A stretch of DNA of 64,000 nt from Methylomicrobium sp035916875 (GCF_035916875.1 NZ_JAXUHN010000070.1:1-64000), one strand, 5' to 3'; counted from the first letter of the stretch, positions 53,201-61,377 are shown. The notes: generated by a model from the letters alone, not told the origin. A program made the numbers and translations.

Positions 53201-53382
53201 GCGCCCGGATACGGCGCGGTCACGCCGATCCGCTCCGGCGCGAAACGCGGATAGGCTTCGCGGTCGGTTTGCTGCAAGGTGTGGATGCCGCCGATGAAAA
53301 TCAGCAGCATCAATAGATTCGCCGCGACCGGATTGCCGGCAAACCAGCCGAGCAGCGAACGGCTGCCTCGGGGCCGCGTCAT
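50224..53382 (-). CDS. RND efflux transporter, inner-membrane permease
   Basis: A 1052-residue AcrB/HAE1-like proton-driven exporter. Topology is normal: one helix, a large periplasmic loop, a block of helices with the proton-relay aspartate pair in GVLVDDAIIVSERIHE (about 400-415), a second loop, and a C-terminal helix block with SGVVVNDSIVLLDYIRQ and RFRPIVLVALTNLAGFFPML. Its start overlaps the adaptor stop as ATGA. The substrate is unknown; the location among siderophore genes and a shared promoter motif suggest siderophore or metal-complex export, but drug efflux is equally possible. Confidence 0.93.
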   Translation of the reverse strand: MTRPRGSRSLLGWFAGNPVAANLLMLLIFIGGIHTLQQTDREAYPRFAPERIGVTAPYPGAGPAEIQQSVCIPIEEAIHDLQGIKKLNSTATGDKCEVSVQVLQDYPLRELSGAIRSRVQAIKNLPKEVERIDIEDSGWEYAAISVILSGDADKLTLRRLAETVRDDLAQLGEVRKAELWNQVEFEVAVEIPAERLKQQQLTLDDVAAAVRRESLDLAGGVMKAPTGEFQLRAKSTADTRDKLLALTLRTYPDGTRLTLGDIATVTDGYAEKGFEYYSDGKPSETIGVIARHNLVGAAEQVARYVETLRPTLPEGIQIRTRRDNARSFSELLDTLMFEGVSGFLLVLLVLWLFLSTQVAVWAAVGVMISVFGALWWMPACGVTLNMLSLFGFVLSMGVLVDDAIIVSERIHELQCRGVGALQAAIKGVRDVAVPVTLGVLIGLIAFLPGLFVPPSWATKFMKPVAVVMILSLAFSLVEALLILPAHLAHEPKQAKAWPRIVRLRVALNGGLAFCNERGFQPFLRRVLAWRYATVALFAGAVIVGLTLVKHDYVKLSLEEDVSYDNFHIHLRPPLGTPYAETRARIEQFVAALKKAEQELNQTQPPGSPSVVEGLDVFIEETDPTIWVEFSSEARKNFHIRDLIKRWYDHVGDVGDFRPDFHTPTEQDVIDLELEVTGPDPVSLGAAVDELKNKIAAFPGVTEIEDSRRPGKPELRLELTASAERLGLRLRELAEQVRHAYFGDEAQRFIRGRDQIKIMIRTPRAERQDFQSLRALSVALPDGGQAPLGELAKIGFAPGFGELTREDRRGIVSIQARLDKRQAITGEQIFKELQADAFETLENRYPGLEISGGAAKEEADRVTEGLKRNTLISLVAIYALIAVSFRSYSQPLLFMLAVPVAWLGALLIHWALGMTMTFQSVIGAVAASGVVVNDSIVLLDYIRQRRADTSSLSALIVDACASRFRPIVLVALTNLAGFFPMLFETSEQAVFLVPMTLSLTFGLLFGMAATLILIPACYAVLQDFDNGVQWLLRWLRRDSSNELLNQFNSRPEK

Positions 53383-54551
53383 GACCGTCCTCCCGGCGCA
53401 ACCGTCTTGATCACGACCTGCATGCCGTCGATCGGCAATTCGATGCCCGAGACCAACACCCTTTCGTCCGCATTGAGGCCCTTGCCGATCACCAGCCGGT
53501 CGGCCTCCGTGCGTACGATTCCGACATGGCGCATACGCAAGCGATTGTCTCGATCGACGACGTAGACCTGATAGCCGCCATGCAGCGCCGCGCGCGGAAT
53601 ATTGATCAGATCGCTCCGCTCGCTGCCTGCAATCTCCGCCTGTACGAACAGGCCCGCCGCCAGCGGCGGATGGCTCGGATGATAGGCATAAGGATCGCGG
53701 ATTTCGGCCACCGCGTACAGCATGCCGGTTTTGTCGTCGAGCATGCCTTCGGTGCGCACGATGCGACCCTGCCAGGTGTGGATTTTTCCGGCGAATTGCG
53801 CGCGGAGCGTGACGCTCGGACCGGCCGCGGGCTGTGCGGCATTCGCATAAAACAGCGGCAAGTCAAGAAATTCGATTTGCTCGCTCGGAACCGGCAGGCG
53901 CACTTCCGCAATGTCGGTCGCGTAGATGTTCGCGACGATCTTGCCGCTTTCGACGTATTGGCCGATGTCTGCCTGTTTCTCGCGCACCCGGCCGGCGAAT
54001 GGCGCGCTCAGGTCGCAGCGGCTGCGCTTGAGGCGCGCGGCGGCTAAATCCGCTTCCGCCGCGGCCAGTTTGGCGCGGCGCTCGGCCAGATGCGGCTTGT
54101 GCAGCACGAAATCGTTTGCATCGCCGCCGCCCAGTGCCTGCCATTCGTTTTGCGCCTGCTCCGCTTCGGCTTCTTCGCGTAGCAGATCCTTGCGGGCCTC
54201 GGCGACCTGCGCCTGGGCCTTGGTGATCGCAAAGTCGTAATCGCGCGGATCGATCGCGATCAAGCGGTCGCCTTTTTTGAAAAAGCCGCCTGCCACAAAG
54301 GCCGGATGAATCGCAACGACCTTGCCGGACACTTCGCTGACCAAATCGATTTCGGTGCGCGGCCTGACCACGCCTTGCGAGGCCACGTCCATGCGTAAGG
54401 TTTCCAGGCGCGCCGTCGCCACCGTGACTTGCGGCGGCGGCTTGCCGCCAGCTTGCGGCGCGACGGCCGGTTTGTGCGCAATCAGCGCCCAGCAGGCGGC
54501 CGCGGACGCCGACAAGATGATGATCGGAAGAGTGATTTTTACCCATTTCAT
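53379..54551 (-). CDS. RND periplasmic adaptor (membrane fusion protein)
   Basis: A 390-residue HlyD/AcrA-like adaptor linking the permease to the outer-membrane channel. The N-terminus is a single hydrophobic anchor (LPIIILSASAAACWALIA). A biotinyl-lipoyl-like segment (GKVVAIHPAFVAGGFFKKGDRLIAIDP) is followed by a helical hairpin (KAQAQVAEARKDLLREEAEAEQ region), the second half lipoyl domain (LSAPFAGRVREKQADIGQYV) and beta-barrel domains. It starts 15 bp after the outer-membrane gene and overlaps the permease by four bases, so translation is coupled. Confidence 0.92.
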   Translation of the reverse strand: MKWVKITLPIIILSASAAACWALIAHKPAVAPQAGGKPPPQVTVATARLETLRMDVASQGVVRPRTEIDLVSEVSGKVVAIHPAFVAGGFFKKGDRLIAIDPRDYDFAITKAQAQVAEARKDLLREEAEAEQAQNEWQALGGGDANDFVLHKPHLAERRAKLAAAEADLAAARLKRSRCDLSAPFAGRVREKQADIGQYVESGKIVANIYATDIAEVRLPVPSEQIEFLDLPLFYANAAQPAAGPSVTLRAQFAGKIHTWQGRIVRTEGMLDDKTGMLYAVAEIRDPYAYHPSHPPLAAGLFVQAEIAGSERSDLINIPRAALHGGYQVYVVDRDNRLRMRHVGIVRTEADRLVIGKGLNADERVLVSGIELPIDGMQVVIKTVAPGGRS

Positions 54552-54566
54552 AAAGTCGGTTGATTC

Positions 54567-55964
54567 CTAAAAGCCGCCGCCCAAAGCCAGGTACAGATTG
54601 ATGCGGTTGTTCAATAATTGCCGGTGCGCGGTCAAATGTGCGCTTTGTGCATTCAGCGTGCTTCGGTAGCTATCCAGCAGAGTCAAAATTTCGATCAGAC
54701 CGTGCTGGTACGAATACACGGCCAGCTTGCGGCTGGCATCGGTTTGCTTGACCGCTTCCTGCAAAGCGTTTTCTTGTTCGCGCAAACGGTCTTCGGCGGC
54801 CAGCGTTTGTTCTACTTCGCGGAAGGCATTCAATGCGGCATTACGGTAGCCGTTCAGCGTTTCCTCGACGCGCGCTTCCTGCAACTGGATCTCGCCATGT
54901 AGACGGCCGCCGGTAAAAATCGGCTGTAACAAGCCGAGCGCCAGATTCCAGGCCGCCGCGCGCGGATCGACCAGTTCGCTCAATGCGGCGCTGCCGGTAC
55001 CGCCGCTCGCGGTCAGCGTGAAGCGCGGCAACAGAGCCTTGCGGGCACTTTCGAGCCTTTTGTCGGTGGCGCAAAGGCGGGCGAAGGCCGCGTTCAGGTC
55101 GGGACGGCGTTCGATCAAGTCGGAAGGTATGCCGACCGGAGCGGTCGGCGGCAGCGGCGGCAGCGTCTCGGCTTCGGCAAAATGCCCTTCGGGATATCGT
55201 CCGAGCAGCACTTCCAGATCGCGGGTCAGGTTTTGTACGCGGGTGCGCTGCACCGCAAGCTGGGCCCCCGCATTCGCCAGGTCGGTCAACGCCAGACGCA
55301 AATCCAGCGCATGGGTCAATCCGCGCCGGAAGCGTCCGCGCAGCAGTTCGACCAGCGTGCGGCGGTCGCGCATCGATTGTTCGGCAACCTTGACCTGTGC
55401 GCGCGCCTCGGCCAGTTCGATGTAATTCTGCGCGCTGCGCGCCGCCAGCGAAAGACGCGCGGCCTGCCAGTCGGCGGCGGCCGCTTCGGCATCCTGTCCC
55501 GAAGCAAGCTGCGTGGCGCGAATCCGCCCCCAGACGTCCAGCTCCCAAGACAGACCGAACAGCGCTTCGAAGACGTCGGTTTCCGATTCGTTCGCGCCCT
55601 GATCGCCGCGCCGGTAGCCGGCCAGTAATGACAGCTGCGGCCAACGTCCCGCGCCGTCGATGCGCATCCGGGCGCGCGCCGCCTCGATGCGCGCGGCTGC
55701 CGCACGCAGATCGAAATTACCGACGAGCGCCGCGCGCACCGTTTGCGTCAGCCGCGAATCGGCAAAGGTCTCCAGCCAATGATCCTGGTGCGGAGATTGC
55801 GGTTGCGGCGCTGCCGACCATTGCGCCGGCAGCGGCGGCAGCGCGGCTTGCCGCTCGCGTGCGGGCATCGTCGTGCAACCCGCCGACAGCAGACAAAGGA
55901 GCCCAACAACGGACACTGTCAATTCGTGCGACATGTGAGGGGTAGCAACTTCCGTTTCAGACAT
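54567..55964 (-). CDS. RND outer-membrane channel lipoprotein (NodT/TolC type)
   Basis: A protein of about 465 residues with a lipoprotein signal ending in LLSAGC. It has the two-fold OEP repeat of the TolC family (FDLRAAAARIEAARARMRID, then FDLRL-like second half), including WELDVWGRIR and PEGHFAEAETLPPLPPTAPVGIPSDLIERRPDL, both typical of NodT-family channels. It forms the exit duct of the tripartite pump. ATG codons at 55964 and 55934 are both possible starts and neither has a strong ribosome site. It is the first pump gene of the operon. Confidence 0.92.
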   Translation of the reverse strand: MSETEVATPHMSHELTVSVVGLLCLLSAGCTTMPARERQAALPPLPAQWSAAPQPQSPHQDHWLETFADSRLTQTVRAALVGNFDLRAAAARIEAARARMRIDGAGRWPQLSLLAGYRRGDQGANESETDVFEALFGLSWELDVWGRIRATQLASGQDAEAAAADWQAARLSLAARSAQNYIELAEARAQVKVAEQSMRDRRTLVELLRGRFRRGLTHALDLRLALTDLANAGAQLAVQRTRVQNLTRDLEVLLGRYPEGHFAEAETLPPLPPTAPVGIPSDLIERRPDLNAAFARLCATDKRLESARKALLPRFTLTASGGTGSAALSELVDPRAAAWNLALGLLQPIFTGGRLHGEIQLQEARVEETLNGYRNAALNAFREVEQTLAAEDRLREQENALQEAVKQTDASRKLAVYSYQHGLIEILTLLDSYRSTLNAQSAHLTAHRQLLNNRINLYLALGGGF

Positions 55965-55993
55965 CAAGGTTAAGAAATGCGATGGGTTTGTTT

Positions 55994-56278
55994 TCAGTAC
56001 GCGGCATCCGCGACATTCGATGGTCCGGGCTCAAAACGACTTTCCGTTTTTTTCCCGGAATCGCTTTGGCGGGCGTTTTCTCTAGTCTGGTTAAGCTGCA
56101 ATTGCAACTGCATTTCGGCAATCTGCTGATTGGCTTTTTCGACTTGCAGGCGTAAATCACCGATGGTTTCGTGCAGATATTGGAAATGAATCTGAAAATA
56201 ACGGGCCGACGGAAACGGTTGCTCGGGCGGCGAATGCTCTGCGCTTGTGCTCGATTTTTTCATTCTCATCATAAACAT
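55994..56278 (-). CDS. Small coiled-coil protein upstream of the RND genes
   Basis: A 94-residue protein rich in Gln and Glu, with a heptad-like helix (about 30-65: YLHETIGDLRLQVEKANQQI and on). It has no signal or membrane segment. It lies 29 bp before the outer-membrane gene and 85 bp after a FecI-type promoter motif, so it is probably the first gene of the exporter operon. No family recognised. Confidence 0.6.
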   Translation of the reverse strand: MFMMRMKKSSTSAEHSPPEQPFPSARYFQIHFQYLHETIGDLRLQVEKANQQIAEMQLQLQLNQTRENARQSDSGKKTESRFEPGPSNVADAAY

Positions 56279-56363
56279 CCGGAAATGCGAAATAGGCCGA
56301 TGACCGATGATCAGTCGTCAAGCCTTGCTTTCATCTTCAGGCCCTAAAGGATCATTTACTCAG

Positions 56364-56413
56364 TAAGACGTTTGAGATGCGGAAAACCCCACCTCGAAGA
56401 CAGAAAAAAATTA
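56364..56413 (-). promoter_or_regulatory. Putative FecI-class promoter for the RND operon
   Basis: Read on the minus strand: TAATTTTTTTC, then GAGGTGGGG, exactly 16 nt, then CGTCTTA, ending 85 bp before the ATG at 56278. The -35-like element is identical to that of tonB. Confidence 0.62.
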
Positions 56414-56566
56414 GCCTGCCGGTATCGCCATTTGACGCACTGATTGCTCAATGCGTCTTTAAAAAAGCCGCTTGCTGACGCCCGTAACGCGCCGGGGTTC
56501 TTGCCTGTCGCTGAGCGTGCAGGCGCTGAGGATAAGAGTGCCGGTTGATTTTGGCTTCGTTGTTTG

Positions 56567-56580
56567 TGTCATATGACACA
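56567..56580. promoter_or_regulatory. Perfect 14-bp palindrome, operator-like
   Basis: GTGTCATATGACAC is a perfect palindrome between the RND operon promoter (minus) and the truncated fecI (plus). It is the best member of a family of similar sites upstream of all fecI copies. Confidence 0.5.
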
Positions 56581-56608
56581 TAATCGCTGTGGCATACGAC
56601 GTATTACC

Positions 56609-56640
56609 CCTCGTTCCCAAGCTAGAGCTTGGCGAGAAGG
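56609..56640. repeat. Dispersed intergenic repeat
   Basis: Contains CTCGTTCCCAAGCTAGAGCT followed by TGGCGAG; CCAAGCT (56617-56623) pairs with AGCTTGG (56626-56632). Similar short CGTTCCCAAGCT repeats are common in gammaproteobacterial and cyanobacterial intergenic DNA. The rest of 56414-56932 holds no recognised gene. Confidence 0.5.
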
Positions 56641-56932
56641 ATTCCCATCGTTGACGTTGGAAACTGGCATCAACCCGTTATATCGGGAAGTTATTATTGA
56701 CGTAATCCTGAGCAGTTCCAACAACGCTTCATCATACTGAACCGTCGATCCGAAACGCCGGCTCCGATTGTGAATCAAGGAATAACGGGAACAGGTGAAT
56801 CTGTGGAGTTCCATCGGTTATAAAGAACACCAGCTCTTATGATGGGATGGAACTTTTTACATCTATTGTGGCGTAAATATTGCCTATTATTCGCGCATTG
56901 ACTTTTTTGTTAATGATCCGCGTGCCTTATGA

Positions 56933-57241
56933 TTGGATGTACCGCAAACGATATTGCCGATTTTATGCAAAAAGCATCGCTACGAATTGCTGCGTTTTTT
57001 ATCGTATCGCGTCAGTTATTCCGAAACGGCTCAAGATCTTTTCCAGGAAACGTTCATCCGATATGCAGGCTACGACGGCAAAACATCGGTCGAAAATCCG
57101 CGTGCGTTTATTTTCCGGATTGCGGCGAACCTAGCGACCGATTATTTGCGCGGCCGTCTGCGCCGGTCGGAAGCGGAGCAGCAAGAAGACAGCATCCCGG
57201 CCGAAAGTGAAATTCTGGGCTTGCCGGAGTTTCCCTGTTGA
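56933..57241 (+). pseudogene. FecI-type ECF sigma factor lacking region 4 (copy 3)
   Basis: This 102-residue frame has a good sigma region 2 (YRVSYSETAQDLFQETFIRY, then ENPRAFIFRIAANLATDYLR) but stops after GLPEFPC, with no region 4 and therefore no -35 recognition. It starts at TTG 56933. A 17-bp direct repeat (57180-57196 and 57279-57295, core GCAAGAAGACAGCATC) brackets the break, and a REP-like half site follows. No fecR is adjacent. It is best read as a deletion product, although a region-2-only protein cannot be excluded. Confidence 0.8.
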
Positions 57242-57488
57242 TTTTCACATTCGGCCGGCTAACGGACGGGTTTTGCAAAGCAAGAAGACAGCATCGTTTC
57301 ATCGAAGCGGCAAGAGGGATTTGAAACGTCCAGGTCGAGGTCATAAACCCCGACTTCGCTTCAGCCGGATAAGGTATGTTGTCACGACCACAAGATTTCC
57401 CGCATGATTGAGATATCAAAACGTTAGGAACGGGGTTTCAAACCCCGTCCCGCGTGGAAAAGCCAGCCTTCGGTTACAGACTTACACC
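57242..57488. repeat. Repeat-rich gap after the truncated fecI
   Basis: Holds the second copy of the 17-bp direct repeat (57279-57295), a half REP-like element (AACGGACGGGTTTTGCAAA near 57261), and a REP-like hairpin ACGGGGTTT/AAACCCCGT at 57430-57448, preceded by AAAACGTTAGG. No gene seen. Confidence 0.5.
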
Positions 57489-58694
57489 TTATCTATAAAT
57501 TCTTCTCGATAAATTCGCGATCTTCTTATGCCGCCATCGCACAATCCCTGTTCCAAACAATAATACGCAAGCCAATCCCGAAAGGCACACCATCACTCTT
57601 CCCGCCATGCCGAACGCCTGTCCGGAATGCAGCGGCCATTGCCAATGCGTTAGCACTTCGCCTGCAGTGCCTGCGGTCGGATCGTCCACATCCAGAACCG
57701 TGCCGCTGTAGCGGTCAATCACGACGCAACGCCGATGTATCAGGCTGCCGGTTTGTTCGACATCGTTCTTGCACACGGTAAAGGTTGACGTCGGTTGCGT
57801 AGCTCCGTAGATGAAATGGGTGCGTCCGCTGGGATATAAGCGGTCAGCAATCGCCACCGCATCGGCCATGCCCAACGAGGGTACAGATTCAATGGGAGTG
57901 GATTGAAACCAGTAGCGGTAGGTTGCCGGTGAAAACAGCTCTACTACCGGCACCACATAGTTAGGTTCGGTGATGTAAATACCGGAAAACAACACCGGCA
58001 ACAGGACCATAGCCGAATAAACGCCGGCGGTTTTGTGCAAATCGAACGTCAAGCGCTCGGCGCTGGCCTTGACTTTGATCGTCAACGCCTGCCGCCATTT
58101 CCCGGTCAACGGCCACCAGACGATCAGCCCGGTCAGCATCGAAAGGATGGACAATACACCGATGAGACTGACGATCAATTCGCCGGAGTCGCCCAGAAAC
58201 AGCGAATAGTGCAGGAAAAAAACAAAGTCGACGAAAGTTTCCGGGAATGTTTCTTCGGATGACCAACGTAAGCGTTTGCCGATAAACTTGGCCCTATAAG
58301 GATCGACAGTGGTCTCCCAAAACTCGGTCGCGCCGCCCGGTATCGGCACGGCGTAACGTAGCCTAAAGGCGGCTTTAGCGTTGCGCGGATAGGCGGCAAA
58401 GGCTTGCTGGGCATCGCTCGGCATCGCGGCGGAACTGGCCGCGATGATTGCCGCAAGCGATCGATACGCCGACGTCTCGGACGGCGGTTCGACGGTCATG
58501 AGCTCCGGCGTCAGCCATTCATCGATCTCGTCATGAAATACCAGGATGCTGCCGGTCAGGCCGATCACGGCAAGATAGGCCCCGAACAACAACCCTAGCC
58601 AAAGATGGACCTTCAGCCAGAGTTTACGGTGGCGCTTGCGCCGGGCCAAGCGCGCGTTATCGAGCGTTGCCAATTGCCGAACAGTGATACTCAT
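57489..58694 (-). CDS. PepSY-associated transmembrane protein (copy 2)
   Basis: A 401-residue inner-membrane protein with four helices, including KVHLWLGLLFGAYLAVIGLTGSILVFHDEID at the N-terminus, FVFFLHYSLFLGDSGELIVSLIGVLSILSMLTGLIVWW, FDLHKTAGVYSAMVLLPVLFSGIYI and a C-terminal GMAGRVMVCLSGLACVLLFGTGIVRW. It is the same class as the copy at 41717. The ATG at 58694 begins 11 bp after the receptor 3 stop; a longer start would overlap the receptor. It probably reduces or handles the complex imported by that receptor. Confidence 0.88.
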   Translation of the reverse strand: MSITVRQLATLDNARLARRKRHRKLWLKVHLWLGLLFGAYLAVIGLTGSILVFHDEIDEWLTPELMTVEPPSETSAYRSLAAIIAASSAAMPSDAQQAFAAYPRNAKAAFRLRYAVPIPGGATEFWETTVDPYRAKFIGKRLRWSSEETFPETFVDFVFFLHYSLFLGDSGELIVSLIGVLSILSMLTGLIVWWPLTGKWRQALTIKVKASAERLTFDLHKTAGVYSAMVLLPVLFSGIYITEPNYVVPVVELFSPATYRYWFQSTPIESVPSLGMADAVAIADRLYPSGRTHFIYGATQPTSTFTVCKNDVEQTGSLIHRRCVVIDRYSGTVLDVDDPTAGTAGEVLTHWQWPLHSGQAFGMAGRVMVCLSGLACVLLFGTGIVRWRHKKIANLSRRIYR

Positions 58695-58704
58695 CCGGCA
58701 CCCG

Positions 58705-61167
58705 CTAGAAGCGATACTCAATGCCGCCGTAGACAGTACGGGTCGCGCCGGGATGGAATTGCGCCTGGTCCGTGCCCCCCGCGTCCCCCATCGTCCAGAG
58801 GGTTGCCGCGTAATGCTGATTGGTCAAGTTGCGGCCGTCGACAAACAGTTTCCAATGTTTGCCGTCATCCCAACCGATCCGGGCGCCGAGCAAGGCATAA
58901 GGTTTTGCGGCCAGCGTATTTTTGTAATCGACCCAGTTGGAGCCGACGATCCTGGCATTCGGGCCGATGTAGAACCCGCTCGGATGCTGATACAGCGCCT
59001 CGACAAAGGCTACGTGCTCCGGTATGCCGGGAATGCGGTTGTCGCCCAACACCGGGTCGTTGTCGAAGGTGAAGTTGTTCCAGGTGTAGTTGCCGCGCAG
59101 ACGGATTTGGTCGCCGTTGGCGATCGCATTGATCGGCAGCGAGCTCTCCAAGCCCAGTTCGACGCCGGAATGCAGGGTCGTGCCGTTGGCGTTCGTCGCG
59201 GTAAAATCAGTCGGATTGATAGGATTTGCGATAATCAAATATTCGTTGTTCACCCAGGCGTGGTAATAAGCCAGATCCCACTCCAAATAATCGGTTTGCC
59301 CACGTGTACCGACTTCTACCGTACTGGCTGTTTGCAAATCCTTGGCGGGAAACAGATCGGCCAGGTTCGCCAATGGCGGCGGTTCCGAACTGCGGCTGAC
59401 ATTGCCGTAAATCTGTGCCTCACGGGTCGCCTGCCAGGTAAAGCCGAGCTTGGGGTTGGCGCTAAAATAATCCTGATCGGCTTGATTGGTCGTTCCGGCA
59501 GCACTGGGGAGGGCGCCCTCGTAGCGTTCATAATTAACATTCCGCCAGTTCAGCTGCACACCGGCGATCAAGGTAAACTGGTCGGTCAGACGGAGTTGAT
59601 CCTCCAAATACCCCTCGACATTCAGCCAGCGATCGCGCTCGGCGTTTCTTAACTGGCCTCGCCGACGATCCGGCAAAGTCGCATAGTTATAATCGTTAAT
59701 GAACTGCCATTGGGTCAGACCTCCCCATACGACTCTATTATCCAGACCAAACAGTTTCCTGTTGATCTCATGCCGCCAGTTGAAGCCGGTGTCCTGCCAT
59801 CTGTCGTGGTTGTAACCGAAGGTATAGTCATAGGCATAATGCTTGTCCTGGTAATAAGCCCCCACGTCGAACTTGTCGCCGCCATCCAGGAGGATCGAGT
59901 GCTTCAGGTCGACGCGGTATAAAGGAAAGCCGCTTGGGAAGGCGAAACTGTTGTCGTTCTGCTTCGGATTGTCTGCAATTTGTTGCAGGGTCAGCGGCGA
60001 AGTCGACAAAAAGTTATGGTTCTGAATATCGAAATACAGGCGCGTTTCTTGCCTGTCGTTCCAGCGGTAGCCGACGTTGCCGTGACCGTAGAACTGTTCC
60101 TGCTTGTTGTTTTCCCGCGTAGTATCGGTGCTCAGGTAGGCAAACGAACCGTAGACATCAAAGCCATTGTCGAACACCTTGCCGAAACTCAGCGTCGGAT
60201 TGACGAAATCGTAGGTGCCCCATTTCATCCCCAAGCGCACGCCTTCGGCGGTGTAGCCGGTCGGCGTGATCAGGTTGACCGCCCCGCCGAGATTGCTGCC
60301 GCCGTACTCCAGCGCGTTGGCGCCTCGATAGATATCGACATGATCGAGCGCGAACAAATTGATCGATTCGGTATCCGAGGAGCCGTCTGCGCTGGTGAAT
60401 GGCATGCCGTTGCGAAGCAATTTGATGCCACGGATGGGCGAGATGATCGAATTGGCGTCGGAACCGCGGATTGAAATACGCGACCCGCCCGTGACTCCTG
60501 CTTGAGAATCCGCAACATAGACGCCCGGCGCGTTGACAAAGACGTCGTTGACCGTCAGCGGCGCGCCTTCATAAATTCTCTCGGCATCGATCACGCTCGT
60601 CCCGCCGGGAACCTGATTCAATTTGACGCGTGACTCGTCGATCGACGGCGTGGTAAGGCTGGGGCTGTCACTGCTGCCATCGCCGGTTTGTCCGGTCACG
60701 GTCACGGCGGGCAGGGTGGTAGCGGCCTTCGACTCTAATGGGGTCTTTGTCGGCGCGGCCAGTTTTTCCAACGTGACGCTGCCGCTGCCGGTTTCCCTGG
60801 GTGCCAACCCGCTGCCGGCCAGTAGTTTATGCAGGGCCTGCTCAGCGCTGTAGCGGCCATTCAAGCCTGGGCTGCTCTGGCCGCGCACCAGATCGGCATT
60901 GAACAGCACCTTCTTGCCGCTGGTTTCGGAAAATTGCAGCAGGGCGCCGGAGAGCGAGCCTTTGGGAATCGCGAAGTCGAAAATCGTCTGGCCGGCGCTG
61001 TCAGCCGCCGAGGCCATGGCGGCTTGCGGAGGCATGGCGAACAATAGCCCGGTGTAGAAGGCGGAGACGGTCAGGGCCAAGGCGCGCGCCTTGGCCGGGG
61101 CGCCATGATGAGGTGGGACGATGCCGTGACGAAGAGGGGAAGGGTTGCATGTGGTTTTACGGGTCAT
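58705..61167 (-). CDS. TonB-dependent receptor with signalling domain (receptor 3)
   Basis: An 820-residue receptor; ATG 61167 follows AGGAGC. An STN domain (IFDFAIPKGSLSGALLQFSETSGKKV) and plug (RVKLNQVPGGTSVIDAERIY, then SRISIRGSDANSIISPIRGI and VDIYRGANALEYGGSNLGGAVNLIT) precede a barrel ending in EYRF. The plug differs from receptors 1 and 2 and is closer to FecA-like or schizokinen-type members, so it probably takes a different ligand. The PepSY gene follows directly. Its fecI-fecR pair (copy 4) lies upstream but is separated by a toxin-antitoxin remnant. Confidence 0.93.
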   Translation of the reverse strand: MTRKTTCNPSPLRHGIVPPHHGAPAKARALALTVSAFYTGLLFAMPPQAAMASAADSAGQTIFDFAIPKGSLSGALLQFSETSGKKVLFNADLVRGQSSPGLNGRYSAEQALHKLLAGSGLAPRETGSGSVTLEKLAAPTKTPLESKAATTLPAVTVTGQTGDGSSDSPSLTTPSIDESRVKLNQVPGGTSVIDAERIYEGAPLTVNDVFVNAPGVYVADSQAGVTGGSRISIRGSDANSIISPIRGIKLLRNGMPFTSADGSSDTESINLFALDHVDIYRGANALEYGGSNLGGAVNLITPTGYTAEGVRLGMKWGTYDFVNPTLSFGKVFDNGFDVYGSFAYLSTDTTRENNKQEQFYGHGNVGYRWNDRQETRLYFDIQNHNFLSTSPLTLQQIADNPKQNDNSFAFPSGFPLYRVDLKHSILLDGGDKFDVGAYYQDKHYAYDYTFGYNHDRWQDTGFNWRHEINRKLFGLDNRVVWGGLTQWQFINDYNYATLPDRRRGQLRNAERDRWLNVEGYLEDQLRLTDQFTLIAGVQLNWRNVNYERYEGALPSAAGTTNQADQDYFSANPKLGFTWQATREAQIYGNVSRSSEPPPLANLADLFPAKDLQTASTVEVGTRGQTDYLEWDLAYYHAWVNNEYLIIANPINPTDFTATNANGTTLHSGVELGLESSLPINAIANGDQIRLRGNYTWNNFTFDNDPVLGDNRIPGIPEHVAFVEALYQHPSGFYIGPNARIVGSNWVDYKNTLAAKPYALLGARIGWDDGKHWKLFVDGRNLTNQHYAATLWTMGDAGGTDQAQFHPGATRTVYGGIEYRF

Positions 61168-61237
61168 TAGTGCTCCTGGGGTTGTTTCCATGTCAGTCGG
61201 CTCGCCGTTCGCAGAAGGTAAAACGGCGGCTTGGAGT

Positions 61238-61292
61238 TAATGACGAAACAGCCGGAGCGGAGTATCCATGCCGCAGGCAAAAATTTTTTTAC
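61238..61292 (-). promoter_or_regulatory. Putative FecI-class promoter for receptor 3
   Basis: Read on the minus strand: GTAAAAAAATTTTTG, then CATGGATAC, exactly 16 nt, then CGTCATTA, 71 bp before the receptor ATG. Confidence 0.5.
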
Positions 61293-61351
61293 TTTTCTGG
61301 CGGGCAAAAGAAAAGGTTTTGCTTCCAAAGATATTTTTTCGCTTGAAATAA

Positions 61352-61367
61352 GTATCCAATCGGATAC
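61352..61367. promoter_or_regulatory. Operator of the toxin-antitoxin locus
   Basis: GTATCC (61352-61357) and GGATAC (61362-61367) form a perfect inverted repeat around AATC. TTGAAA (61343-61348) and TACGAT (61365-61370) form a promoter with 16-nt spacing that overlaps it. This is the usual autoregulatory layout for such loci, just before the toxin start. Confidence 0.6.
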
Positions 61368-61377
61368 GATCTGTGCT

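Noticed and set aside
58636..59652. 338-codon plus-strand frame opposite receptor 3
   Set aside because: It lies antisense to a well-defined TonB receptor barrel and shows no motif of its own.
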